Notes: generated by a model from the sequence alone, not told the origin. Numbered from the stretch's first letter, positions 1-12,265 are shown. The stretch: 64,000 bases of DNA from Ascaris suum (GCA_013433145.1 CM024176.1:1548349-1612348); one strand, 5' to 3'. Translations and numbers: made by a program.

Positions 1-232
1 GATTCAGGAATAATACTACATTTTTCTTTGATCTGAGTACTTTGTTAGTTTTCATCAACTAGGTCAATATAGTCTCAGAGTGTTAAAACTATAATAAATA
101 CCTGCCATTGATTGTAATGAGAAAAGCATTTTTTTTAACGAGTCGTTTTCAATCGTCTGGGAACGACTGCTGTAGATGATGTGTAGGTAGTTAAATCTTC
201 TTTACAGCAGTTTTAAATATCCCTCATCCTAG

Positions 233-1123
233 ATTGCTTTCGATCTTCCTGAATGCTGCTGCAAAGTACCACCAGAGAAAAGAGTGGAACTTTTGATTCA
301 TTATTCGATTAAGGTTGAATTCGAACTTCAGAAAATTGTGATCTGCTTATAGGATTGTACAATCTCATGTACAATCTTTTACCAAGAATAATGACTCATT
401 TCGCGAGATGGGATGTACAAACCTATGGTGAGGTTCAAACGAATGTGGAAAGGCTCTCGCGACCTTTATCGTTATGCGAAACGTTAGTTGGTGAAATGAA
501 ATGCGCCACTGCAATGGGATGTTTTCTCTATCGTAGTTTCGATGGAAGAAAACCTCTAGTGAGTGAATATTCCTAAAATAAAGTTAGATTGAGAGCATTC
601 TACCATAATAGCAAAGAGAATCGGGAATTCAATGTTCGAGTATGAATTAACGCTCTATCAGCTTAGAGTTTTGATTCTTTATCATATCATATCAAAATCA
701 TTTAGGATACATCATATGTAACGTATCATACAACGACGTATTACGTCTTTATCCGTTAGCATTGGATAATGCTATAAAAATTGGCCGATTATTTAAATGT
801 CATACGACAATAGCAATAACCGCAAACTGTATTCCTCGTTTGAGTTCACCAACTTCCTTATATTCGGAGAAATTTTTTAGATGGGCTGTATAGAGGATAT
901 TTCGACTATTCATGAAGCTAAGCCAGAGCTACGTGCAGTATTAGATTGTCGTAGTATGTTGTGGTCGAATCATATGAACATATGCAACGCAATTGTGGAT
1001 GCGACACGATCCAATGGAGCAGCCGGTGTACTATGTTGTTGCCGGTATAAATGCCCTGCAGCGCTCGGCGATAGCCCAACATCGAATGAAATCGGCTTTC
1101 AAAATTATAATATGATTTTATGA
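233..1123 (+). CDS. Possible exons of an unrecognised gene at the left edge
   Basis: I do not recognise this protein and am unsure it is a gene. The best pair of candidate exons is 353-558 and 881-1123. The first is open in one frame and ends at a strong GTGAGT donor. The second follows a TTTTTTAG acceptor, keeps the frame, and ends in TGA at 1121-1123. The joined peptide is cysteine-containing (MKCATAMGC in the first part, VLCCCRYKCP in the second). Two more open stretches nearby may be alternative exons: 233-352, which encodes ECCCKVPPEK, and about 698-886, which encodes FKCHTTIAITANC. Their phases do not all join cleanly. A start would lie upstream of the window. It could equally be a decayed gene or chance open frames. 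Confidence 0.25.
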
Positions 1124-2289
1124 AAGAAAAAAGCTTTTTTTTTTCGCTTTTATACGCAGAAGCCACAAATGGGCTGTAGCGGGATGGGGAAGGAGAAAGT
1201 GGAGGAAGGGATGTTGAGCCGGTGAAGCAACACTTATGGTTTTTTTGATACTTATGATTTTGAGTTACTTTTTCAGGCTTGCAAAACCTTATGAAGCGAT
1301 GATTTTGCTCCCTCATTCGTGCTGATCTTTTTTCTCCTCTAAAAGGTACGGTGAAAACATATTCAGCCCACCTCTAATAATCCTATATCTACTCTTTGTA
1401 TTTCAATGATCCTTCTTAATGATCATATCTGGACTAAGAAGGAGCTAAAATTCCCACAAATTAATACTCATTAAAATAAATGTATAGATATTGTTGGCTT
1501 GTTTGTCGGGAAAAAATTATTTACACGATATTATTATGTTTAAAGGGAAATACATATTTGCGAAAATTTTCAAAGCGCAGTTGTTAAAGAAATTATATTG
1601 CCGAGTTGTTATGTTTTATTGCTTTATACGAACAAATAAACGAATAAAGTTTTGTTTTTCACTAACGAAATCGAGCTATCATATAAGCTAATGCAAAAAG
1701 TGGAGGAGAACGAGAGAGCGATAAGATAAGGGGATATCATAAAACGTGATAAAAAAAACTTGGGTACTATAGTATGCTAAGCAGTCATAAGTATATTATT
1801 CCGATTATGGAGAGGATATTATTCGGAGAAAAATGCATTATAAGAAGTAAATGTTTTTCAAAATTGTACACATATGTTGCTAACCTCTCCTCCTTATTCA
1901 GTGAAACTTAATAATGAAACTCGAAACTTCTATGATCATTAAGGCGATAATCGCAATCGATGATCATAATCAAACTTTCATACATCAATTTGCCCTACAA
2001 ACTTCGATAGGCAAAATGAATTCTGCTGCCGGCGATCATTCCCACATAGCGTACTACTCCTCGTCACCGTATTGGTTGTTGTCGATTTTTTTTTTTTGGC
2101 TCGAAAGACTCTAATACTGAACACAAGGATTTCCACCTTTTTTGTCTGAATTGCTCGCATCGTTTTCCATTGATGTTTTACATCTTCAACTTGCCTTAGG
2201 CTGACAACAGCCAACAATATTTGTTATCACCTAAGTTCACTAGGAGTATCTTCAGTGGGACATGTTCATTGAGAAGGTATCCCTCTGTA
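1124..2289. other. Intergenic, no gene seen
   Basis: AT-rich sequence with short homopolymer runs, such as the T run at 2088-2098. Open frames here are short, overlap on both strands and lack plausible splice partners. If copy A of the cysteine-repeat gene once had a signal-peptide exon, it should lie near 1680 by comparison with copy C, but I could not find a relic of it. Confidence 0.5.
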
Positions 2290-2370
2290 ATACGCAGGTT
2301 GACACAGCATGTCATTGAAATTGAAAATGGCTGTATTGGGCAGAGGAACACAAGAGCCATAGAAGCCTTT
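2290..2370 (+). pseudogene. Probable decayed exon 2 of copy A
   Basis: A stretch containing CTGTAT followed by GAGGAACA resembles exon 2 of copy C, where CTGTAT and GAGGAACA occur in the same order. It lies about 230 nt before the exon 3 acceptor, against 218 nt in copy C. The cysteine codons are mostly lost and stops are present. The match is short, so this rests mainly on order and spacing. Confidence 0.3.
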
Positions 2371-3646
2371 TAAAAGGTAAGAGGCAAGACGCGAACGTAT
2401 GCCGTCGTCGACACGTTGCATGAATATTATTTCTCCACAGATGACCAACGGCTTGCAAACATTTTCGATTGAACGAAATTATTCAGTTCATTCAAGTTAT
2501 GGAAAAGAATTGTAACAAGAACTGTAACAAACTATTTCCTTGTAGAAACTGCAGAAATCAGTTGCTATAACTTTCCTGTTCTATTTGCAGTGGGCAGTCA
2601 AATTGACAGTCACCTTATGAGCCAATCGCATGGAACAACTATCCAATATATCTTCGCCCAGGATCATCTCAACTTGCATCAAATATACAACTTAATGGAA
2701 ACACGGTCACCCAATCTGCTCAATCGCAAAACACAGCTCAGTCGACACCAAGTGTGAATGGAGCCGACAGTTCCGTTGCCATGAATACTGCATGCGTAAG
2801 AATCTGCATGCCATCTTGCACACCGCAGTGTATCCATCAGCAGCCGATTGCATCTGGTGTCAATGAAATGCCCAGCTCGGTAGTAAGTGAGAGCCTTGCT
2901 CCTGTGATCCCTCAAGGCTTTGCCCCTGTGGTCTATCCAGAACCTGTGTCGGCGATGCCACCACAAAGTGTGGTTGGAGACGACGCTACCATCATCGCAG
3001 ATGAATACAAGCCTGCGATTTCTCCACAATTTGAGTCCATATTGCCTTTGGGAACAGACTCGACGACATCTTCACAGGACGTTCAAAGACTGTCTCAGTT
3101 TCTCGGTGTTGCACCGCAAGCATCGGAATGCGCTTCAGCTTGTGCGCCTACATGCAGCGTTCCGTGTATTCGACAAAACATAGGATCATCTGAGTCAATC
3201 AAGTCTCCTATCAACGCTACCTCTCCCCCAACATACGTTCCGATTGCTGGACCCGTCCCACCTGCAATACAACAACCAACAAAAGACTGTGCAGCAGATT
3301 GCAAGCCACAGTGCGATGCTCACTGTATTCAGAATGAGCCACAGTCCCCATCACTTGCATCGGAACCTGTTCCCATTCAGTCCCAAGCTACATCCGTCCC
3401 ATACCAGTTTCCAGCACTTGTGCCTCTAAAGCCGTCGACAACAGAGTTTCTCCCATCAACGATCGAAAGCGAGTGTTCTTGCCCTCTCAATTATAACGTC
3501 TGTGTCACTATCACGTGGATCAAATTAATGTTGTCGTAGATGATGAGTAATCGTGTGCTTCCATAATCTATATCGAACATTTATGTACATATGGGCAAAA
3601 CTTGCATTATTTTTCAGTATGTGAGCTTGACGGAGTTATAAATAAA
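2290..3646 (+). pseudogene. Broken third copy (A) of the C-X3-C cysteine-repeat gene
   Basis: This is a relic of exon 3 (2591-3540) of the family seen intact in copies B and C. The intron 2 acceptor CTATTTGCAG (2581-2590) is preserved. Four codons into the exon the frame meets TGA at 2604-2606, where copy C has GGA. From there to 3540 it is open and encodes the three four-cysteine repeats (CVRIC, CASAC and CAADC types). At the 3' end a one-base insertion near 3512-3514 shifts the frame, so the family's C-terminal QCCR is lost and translation stops at 3538-3540. No signal-peptide exon is visible. A decayed exon 2 may lie at 2290-2370. An AATAAA at 3641-3646 sits about 100 nt after the stop, close to the spacing in B and C. 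Positions 2710-3318 read as identical to 15536-16144 on the other strand, while the flanks are diverged. Confidence 0.8.
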
Positions 3647-6080
3647 ACTATTTCCTTCCAGCGTTATAAATGAAGCGCAAAAAAAACGCCTTTGTGCATC
3701 ACGAATAGTTCACTACAACTTCAAAGATTTTGATACTTGAAAGTGCATAAAAACAAGAGGTAAATAGGCTGATTTTTGCAATCACATTCCGGCATGTTAT
3801 AGGAGTCACTTAGAGCAATTTAGTGAAGAGGCCGCTTTTTGTTCCCCCTATTACTCCCTCCCCCAGCTCCCTCCTTCTTCCCCCCATTGGGAAATCAATG
3901 ACAGGAATAAGCTGCTCCTTTATGAAAGTAGAATAAATTCCAATGGCTTTTGCCATAATTACTAGGAAATGGTTTTTTTTTTGATAAATTACAAAATAGT
4001 ATATTTTTGAAATACTTTTAAACTGCATATACAACATTTCATACTGAACATATTGGAGGTTGTGGGAAAAAAAACGTACAGATGTTGCTAATAAACAGAC
4101 TAAAATCTCTTTCATGATTAAATTTCATCCCGTCTTCTGTAAGCACAACATTTCGCTATCGGTTGAAGACAAAATTTCAATGCGACTCATCAACAGCAAT
4201 AATGCGTATTCGTTGAGTATGGAGACTTATGTGCGGATGGTACTTTTGCAGCTTTCTTGCTTTATTTTTATAGAATCACTCGAATATCTCACCACAATCA
4301 CTTTTAACTTATTTTTATGCCCTTCTTGCAAAATTTTTCTCTGCAAAGGTGTATATTTCTGTGTCATGTCAATGCGTATGTGTGAGGGTGTCTATGTGTG
4401 TTGGATACCTTCAATTAGGGAACCACTATATTATTGAAGTAACGAAATATAGTGGATTTAATGTACACTGTAGGTTGACTTCAACAATGCGTCAAGGATA
4501 TGGTGTATAGGGCATCTATTATGGAGACCACTTGAAGGGCTGCCACCGAAGAAGAGGGAGGCATAGGAAGGAGGAAGGAGGACGCCATTATAGTATTTTC
4601 CATAGTCCTTTTGTTCATCTGCTGTGTCATAATTCACGTTGATTCACAGACTTTAGAAGAAGTGACAGAAATCTAGACGTGCAAAAATATTGCATGTTAT
4701 ACCGTTTCAAATTTTGCTCTACACGAAAACATTGCAAGGCATATACTGCAGAGGACAACGGCACGAACGTTACCACATATGACTCATCAGTACACGCGCA
4801 TTCATCGTTCAAGTGCACACACACACCATCATCTCCCGTTACCTCTGCACTATGGCTCACTTCAGTCTTCCGTGCAGCTGGCACTAACGGCGAGTGTGTG
4901 TCAGCAGCATTTGTAAGCATCACGAGCGAATACGCTTGTCGTAGCGAGAAGCATGCGTCTTTTACTCATTTACATATTGATATTAATTTTGATTGCATCA
5001 TTTCTCTAAGTTGTAAAATAATTGGCGTGGTAACCATTTGCTGTTGTTTTTTTTTAAAATCAAATGTGGAAGTCTCACTGATGTGTCGAATTAATTTTCG
5101 AGATTAATTGATTTCGCTTGCAACATTTCGCTTCCTATAATTTTGTAAAATTGAGTCATTATTGCACCTTAACAAATGGAGGTAATAGCTTTAGAAGTGC
5201 TGCTCCATATGTCGAACGGAAGAGGAAATTCACTTTTGGATTTTTTTTTTGTTGGAGGAATTCTGAAATGGCAAACATAGCGTTTCACATAAATTTTGCC
5301 TCAATTTTTCCGACTAGTCGAATTTTTTCATGTCAGAAACTTTCTATAGGCGGCAGACATACAGTTTAGCTAATATCTCCTATCGTTTTCGCATGCTTCT
5401 TCCCCCACCTATATCCTTAAAAGATTGAGCAATGTAGAATAAAAAAGCCTCGGAAAATTTTGCAAAGCGGTCTAATTTTATAAGCGTTTCAAAAATAGTC
5501 ATGATTAAGTTAGCTTATGAAGAATAGTCACTGAATATGTTTAAAAATGAACGATGACTCATGCACACAAACATTTTACATTTGGTGTTATTGGTTAGCT
5601 ACCGTTAGGTCCAAAGACAAATTGCTTCGCTATATGAGAAAATTTGTTGACGCTTTTTTTTTTGAAAATGCTGTATAGCAGAGTGATTGATTTTTCAAAT
5701 TACATTCGCATTTATATTAATTCATCGCCTATTATGTTCTATATACAAGGTGTATATCATGCGTTTTCGTCATCTTTGCAGCATACTTAACGAAGGGGAA
5801 CAAAGTTTATTGTAGTCGTTCTCGATATCCTCCCATAATAAAAGTTTGGTCTACTTAATGATTTATAGAATCAGCTAAGTCTAAAAGGAACCGTTTTTTT
5901 TTTGATGCCGAAAGACATTAATGTTGGTGCCGATTTAATACTGAATGATTGATTCTGTCATAAATTGGTTGTGAGAGTCGTGTTTTTCATTCCTGTAGTG
6001 TTCATCCCTTCCTAGCTAGCAAGTCATTTGTCAAGTGTAGGAAAGGGAATTCTTATTTCAGAAAATAAGTCGTTGTTGTT
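3647..6080. other. Intergenic, no gene seen
   Basis: AT-rich with many T and A runs. It includes a pyrimidine-rich stretch near 3838-3890, a CA-rich patch near 4816-4828, and a 10-bp inverted repeat (CCACTATATT and its complement, about 4423-4455) with a short loop. The open frames at 3810-4437 and 4627-5369 overlap on both strands and show no protein-like pattern. Confidence 0.5.
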
Positions 6081-6083
6081 TCA

Positions 6084-6084
6084 G
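6084..6084 (+). promoter_or_regulatory. Putative spliced-leader trans-splice acceptor
   Basis: The T-rich acceptor TTGTTGTTTCAG ends at 6084 and the gene's ATG follows at 6093, leaving an 8-nt leader. No convincing donor is seen upstream. A strong acceptor so close to the ATG is typical of SL trans-splicing in nematodes, but a 5'-UTR intron is also possible. Confidence 0.5.
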
Positions 6085-6092
6085 CGTGGATT

Positions 6093-9000
6093 ATGTCGGC
6101 TATGTCAGGATGTCCGACACCCTCATACCTGATGATTTTCGAGCATTTCGATGAGTTAGCAAAACAACGTAAGGGATCCTTTCATCGACTTTTATCGCTA
6201 ACCGGATCATAGGATTGTCTTCTCGACAGTCCTATGATTATATCCGTCGTCTATGGTATTGCAATGATTTTCAAAACGTTTGTGTTGAAATTTTGCAAGG
6301 ATAGCTTAATCTGCTCTTAGAGCGGCGGTTCTCTAAACCAAGTTTTTTATTGAATCAACAACTTTTGATGATCCATATAGGCTTGAAAATGGACACATTT
6401 GCGCAGCTAGATTCTTTCAACCATTCTATTTGACCCATCGACGCAAAAACAGATATCCCACAAACGATTGTACAGACAATCTATCGAAGGGTAAAATAAA
6501 CTGATGGTAATTTGTATTGCACGACTAATTACTTACTATGAGCATATTTATATTTCTTTATAAATTCGGAAACCAGTTATATGAATACAATAACTAGAGT
6601 GTCTCTGCCTATGGAAGCAAGCAGATAGAAAGGAATATACAAATTGTATACTTAAGGGGAATTTGGGTTGTTGGTTAGCCAGTTAGTTTTCAACGTCAGC
6701 GAACAAATATGTTTGAACGATCAGTTGGAATTTGAATGAGTAACAAGTGATGAGCGATCGAAAAGTGTCGTATTCCATTTGTTAATAAAGATCCGATAGC
6801 AATACATGATTTGTTATTGATAATTTCTTTTTCTTTTCTTTGTCTTACTCTTATCTACTATATTTTTAACAACTTTACAATCATCGCCTAATTCCTTGTG
6901 ATTTCTCAGATCATTTGAGGATTTTTTTCGAACGCATTTCGAATGTTCGCCATCATCTCATCGGCAATTACTCTTCACTTCAGCCTGAAATAATATTGTT
7001 GATCATTTCGTGAGTGCCTATTGATTAGGACATTTATTTTAGAAAACTGTCGATTCTTACCTTAGAAAACTTTATTTATTTTAGGATCAAATTCAGCTGG
7101 ACAGAGGAGTAATGATGGAAGTATGGATCTGGCGCCTTTGTACGCTGAATTCAGACAGGCATGTGAAAAGGATCAATTGGATCGTGGATCGTATAGAATT
7201 CGAGGACCCCATTCGCTAGCACTTGCTGAACTTATCGCTGAAACAATCAATCTCAATAGCAGATTGCAGAAATTAAGGTTTGATCCAGTCTGTGTTACTA
7301 TCTTTAAGTCTTTTTCTCTTAGTTCAATTATGCCTATCCTTTTATTAATTCATATCTTTAAAGTCACCAGAGCGTTGCTGTCATCCTGTAATTTTCAAGA
7401 TATCTCCAGTTTTTAGTGATCTTCATTCCATCGAACATGGCAATTCCTAACAGGCTTCGGACTTCACTTTTTCTTGTAGCCAATCCACTCATAACTAGAC
7501 CAGTTTTGCATTTCGTTGTTGGTTGAGACAGTTTGAGCGTATTCATTTCTCGAACGTTCAGGTGGAAAAAGCGATGATTTTGAGGGAATGGGATCCGCTG
7601 TACATGCGTAAAAGATTTCGCCAACTTCAGTAAATCAGGCGGTTTCCTCGGGCCAAACTGTGTCTTTATGTCTGTATATGAAATAAAACATAGAGCCGCA
7701 TAAACTGAACGGATTCCAGCCGTTTGGAATTCGTGGTTTCCTTCGTCGAAGACAGCATTCAGTATCTAATATATGGTCTTAATTAAGTTAGAAAACGGAT
7801 AGCTACTTACTCTGGTCATCTTCCATTAATGCAGTATAACCCGTTGTCGGTAGGCTATCTGCTCAACCAGTAAAACCCATTGTCTTTAGGCTAAATCGAA
7901 TCGCTAGTGGAGTACAGCCGTACTCCAACAGTCGGTGGCATTGATTGTTGTGTTTGCGAGAGGCTTATATTGAATGAAAACAGCGAAACCTTCCGGCCTG
8001 TCCACGAAAGCATATCACATCTAACAGGAAATGCGCCACGATAGCAAATTTCTTTGTCACACTTCATATTGACATTGAATTTTGATCTATTTTGAAAAAA
8101 TAACCCGACACAGCGAATATGTAGATAAAATGAGTCATCGACACTCAGTCACTATTACCTGCCACTCAACCTTGAGGATTTTTGTGCAAAAAACTGGCTA
8201 TTTCGGAATTGAAGCTGAACAAATGTCATGTTTTTGCAGGCGTATCCTCACGAAATTATGAGCGTCACTATTCCCCTGTACGAGATTCTGATTTTCGATG
8301 CCTAAATGAGCACAACATTCGATGCCTCAATAAGCACTAGGAGAGATTATGAATAAAAATTCTTCGTTTCTTGCATCGAATTAATAAAATTTAATTCTTG
8401 AGCAACTTGTCGTGATAACTTTGAAAAAAAAAAAGATTGCAAATATATTAGCGCTAATTGGACAGTTGAGTTTAAACTGAACAACTACATATTTCTTAAA
8501 TGCTAACATTTCTAATTATATAATAAGCTTAATTTTCAGTGGATCATTAAAAGAAAACGACCAACAAGGTTTGCATAATTTTATTATCTGATCGTTTTGT
8601 TCTATCTATTCCTCATATAATTGCTAGCTGAAATATGAATATTTGTAAGTAGTAAATGGGTTGATCGCAAAAAAAAACCGGAAATGATATAACATATCTA
8701 TTGTTGTATGCTGGTTTATAACGCATCGAATCGTTGAAGAAAATAGGTCTTAATTAATCGTCGTAATACTACGTTAAATTTCAATTGTTTATTGATATTA
8801 CTTTAACGTCTAATAAATTGATTGAGATACTTCTTTTGCATATCCATTAAATTTGCATATCTATTAAATTTCAATGAATGTTCTACTTATATAGGAACAT
8901 AATGAACATATTAAAATTTGAAGAAGTAATTCTTTCTCTTCAGAAATTTTACATCAAAAAACGCCGATCGTTCAACTCTAAAAATGCAATATTCATAAAT

Positions 9001-9766
9001 TATTCAAGAAGTAAATTCAAATTCTTTATTTGTAAACGAGTAAACTTTAAGTTTACTTAATTATTAATAATTTCATCAATATTATTTTAAAAGAATAATT
9101 ATGCATGAATATTTTAAAATTTTGATATTCAAATTTGAAGATATTTTCAAAGAAAATAGGGAAAGGCAATTACGTTAAACAACGATATTTAAGTAAATTT
9201 TACGATAAGAAAAATAAAATATTCCAATATATTTGTGCTCTTTAGATGGCTGATAATGATTTAATATTTCGTTTTGTTATAAGTTGTCCTATGGGAACTA
9301 TTAGCAAAACTAATTATATATAATTTAGTATTAAGTTATGAGATATAATTATGAAATAATATGAAAGGTTTTGTATTGACTTAACTCAAATGTATTAGGA
9401 AATATTATAAGAATGCATCATATGAGAGTTAAAGGATGTATGTTAAATATGATGCATATTTTACTAATGATAACTTGTGATCACCTATATTTTATGGTAC
9501 TTCTTTTCGTTGAGGAGGTTTCTTATATGATTCCCAATGCGTGTAATTTGCTAATTGCAGAATCCTCACGATTAAGCGAATGGCTGAACGATACATCGAC
9601 ATTTAAACGAATCGATGATGAACTCAACGATGGCCTTAAGCTTATGAAGGAGACTAATTGCGCTTCTGACTATGTATATCCAGCTTTGAAATTACTCTCT
9701 GCACAACTCACTTGTATTAGCGATCAAGTGGAATTACTCAAGAAAGTAATCAACACTAAAGAATAG
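6093..9766 (+). CDS. Unrecognised 167-residue helical protein, four exons
   Basis: Exons 6093-6168, 7085-7277, 8540-8568 and 9561-9766 join in phase into 504 nt: 167 residues and TAG. All introns are GT-AG. The third exon is only 29 nt; without it the phases of exons 2 and 4 do not match, which supports it. There is no signal peptide or membrane segment. Exon 1 encodes a helix-like segment ending IFEHFDELAKQ. Exon 2 encodes LAPLYAEFRQACEKDQLDRG and then AELIAETINLNSRLQKL. Exon 4 is rich in heptad-like leucines (RLSEWL, ELNDGLKLM, ALKLLSAQL, QVELLKKV). The general look is of a small coiled-coil adaptor or complex subunit, but I cannot place it in a family. An AATAAA lies at 9891-9896. Confidence 0.7.
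6203..6246. repeat. Strong hairpin inside intron 1
   Basis: Positions 6206-6219 pair with 6225-6238 over 14 positions, with one G-U pair and a five-base loop (TTCTC). A short outer stem of CGG (6203-6205) with CCG (6244-6246) is separated by a bulge. It begins 35 nt after the exon 1 donor. Confidence 0.5.
8836..8872. repeat. Short direct repeat in intron 3
   Basis: Two adjacent copies of GCATATCYATTAAATTT differ by one base. They lie in AT-rich intron sequence about 270 nt after the 29-nt exon. Confidence 0.6.
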
Positions 9767-9863
9767 GATTTTCGAAATATAATCCATAATTCGATATAAA
9801 TATCACAGAGTAGTAGCACCATTATTTACAATTGAGTTCTTTGCATCCTATTTTTTTTATTGT

Positions 9864-9895
9864 AATAATTGCAATAATTGCAATAATTGCAATAA
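9864..9895. repeat. Tandem 9-mer repeat (AATAATTGC)
   Basis: Three exact copies of AATAATTGC and a partial fourth that runs into AATAAA. The array therefore overlaps the likely poly(A) signal of the gene ending at 9766. Confidence 0.75.
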
Positions 9896-9896
9896 A

Positions 9897-10551
9897 ATTG
9901 AAATTTTGTTTTTTTTGACAGAATAAGAATATGAAAATAGGTATAGTATTATTTGCAAAATAAATTCATAAAAACGCAATAAAAAGCAGCATGATTGCAT
10001 GAAGCCGATTACATCTCCAAACCATTGATCCATTTCGTCCATTTTTATTGCATCTTTCCAACTCCCAAATATTTGCGAATATTTGCATATAAATATTTGC
10101 GAATATTTGCATATAAATATTTACATTTACTAAAGACTATATGATAATAATTGCGATATTCTTTCGTAATTGATCTTTAATAATTAATGAAGAAAAATTT
10201 TGACATTTTAATACTTCTATTGTTTGCGTTTTAGTAACTCTCGTTCATCTTTATAGACTCTTTCTGTAGATTTCCAAGAAATAAGTTCGGTTTGGAATTA
10301 ATACTCAATTCAATAATCGTTGATCAACAACCGTTAAGCGTCTCAATAAATTCACTTATTGATTTTATGGCGCATAAACGCATTTCATGAAACATTTAGC
10401 TCAATCTGTGTATTTGAATCTCTACTATTTTAAGGTGAAGAAATGTACCGTTCATGCACAATGCAATAAATATTGAAATTTTATATTTCTATTGAGGATA
10501 AAACGTATGTTTAAGTGATCTCCATTATGCGAGTGCTGCAGCTAAAACGCC
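9897..10551. other. Intergenic, between convergent genes
   Basis: Lies between the 3' ends of the 167-residue gene (+) and cysteine-repeat gene B (-). Apart from the 24-nt tandem repeat listed separately I see nothing here. Confidence 0.5.
10067..10121. repeat. Tandem 24-mer repeat
   Basis: About 2.3 copies of a 24-nt unit built from AAATATTTGCGAAT followed by ATTTGCATAT. The unit itself contains two near-copies of ATATTTGC. Confidence 0.75.
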
Positions 10552-10557
10552 TTTATT
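10552..10557 (-). terminator. Poly(A) signal AATAAA of gene B
   Basis: AATAAA on the minus strand, 87 nt after the stop codon. Gene C has the same signal 89 nt after its stop. Confidence 0.7.
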
Positions 10558-10643
10558 GACAGTTCCGTACAATTTTCGTATGTGACAAATATTTTGAATG
10601 ATTGCCCAATATACATAAACGTATGATTCAAGTGCGAGAGAAC

Positions 10644-12233
10644 TTATCGTATACGGCAACATTGATTAGACCCACTTGCAGTAACACAGACGCTGAAACC
10701 GCTAGGACAAGCACATTCCGTTTCGGATATTGATGGAAGACACTCCGTTGTCGACGGCTGTAGAGGCACAAATGATCCGAATTGGTCTGGAACAGGTGTA
10801 GGCGAGAGCTGAGCTGGAACATGTTCCGGTGCAAATGTTCGGGGCTGTGGCCGGTCATGGGTGCATTCTGCATTGCACAGTCGAGTGCAAGCCGCGACAC
10901 ATTCATTTGTTGGCTGTTGCGGGGTCGATATCCCGCTCCCTGGCATCGGAACATTTGTTGCCGCCAGCGTGGAGTAGACGGGAGATTCGATGGCTTGAGA
11001 CCTTACAAGATTTTGCTGAGTACACTGAATGCTGCAAGCGGACACACAAGCTGGAACGCATTCCTGTACTTGCGACACAACTCCAGAAAACCAAGGCAAT
11101 CCTTGAACACCACCTGAAGGTGTCATCGTGTTGGTTCCCTGAGGCAGCATGGGCTTGTTCAGTTCATTTTCATGAGATGTCACAAGCTTGTATTTATCTG
11201 GAATGATGAAGTCTGGACCTCCAACCACACCTTGCGATGGCATCACTGTCACAGGATCTTGAGGGATCATAGGCGCAGGTCGCTGAGGTATAACAGGAGC
11301 AATTTGTTCGTCTGTTACGGAAATAGGGCCTTTGTTCACAAGCGAGGCGATTTGCTCCTGGCGGATACATTGCGGTTCACAAGACGGCATACAGATTTGT
11401 ATGCAGGCCGTATTTTCTGGAACGGAACTTCGTGTCGACTGAGATAGGTTTTGCGATTGAACTGATTGGATGACTGTGTTTGCATGAAACGGCATATTCG
11501 GTGCAATCTGAGACAATCCTGGACGAAGATATATTGCATGATTGATAGATATATTTTGTCGATAGGGTGACTGTCCAAATGACTGCTCACTGCAAATGAA
11601 GGAGAATAGATATATCATCTGAATTCTGCGATATTTTAGAAAATAATGACTTCATAGTAACGTATCATAATTCTTTTTTACAGCCATAAACTACTCTTAA
11701 CACATCAAAGAAAATCGAGGTGTGATTTAATGCATTTTGCATAACTTTCTTTCTTTGTGGTCTTGAATTCAAAAAATATATTTCAGCATTGAAATTTTCA
11801 AGCATAATACTAACCAGGACTGCGGGCAGTACTGCTCGCAGAGTTGTACCTCCTCATTTTGCATACACTTCTCTACGCAATTGTTGATACATGACGTTCG
11901 TTGTAGTTGAATTGGATAATGCTGAATAAACAAATGAATTAATATCCGTTGTGATGATCGTTGGTGATTAAAGGTGAAAGTGAAAATGGTAATTCCACGT
12001 TTATTCGGTTAATGCTATCATTTAGGAAATGATGCCTACTACAAAAACATGAAACCGTTTACTATTGGCATCGCTCAATGAGGGTTGTTTTATGGTGGTT
12101 GCCTTCTTCTAATTATGAGTCGTACTGTGGCTGCATCTCCTTCGGAGTTGTTAAGCCGAAACAAGTTCATTCTCTCTATTTCTAAGAACTTTTTCTTCGG
12201 CGAAACTTTCTCCCCGCAAACATTGTAAACCTA

Positions 12234-12265
<32 letters not shown>

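Noticed and set aside
2679..3304. Antisense frames over copy A, mirrored over gene C
   Set aside because: They are shadows of the conserved coding strand. Their identity in both loci only reflects the 609-bp identical DNA.
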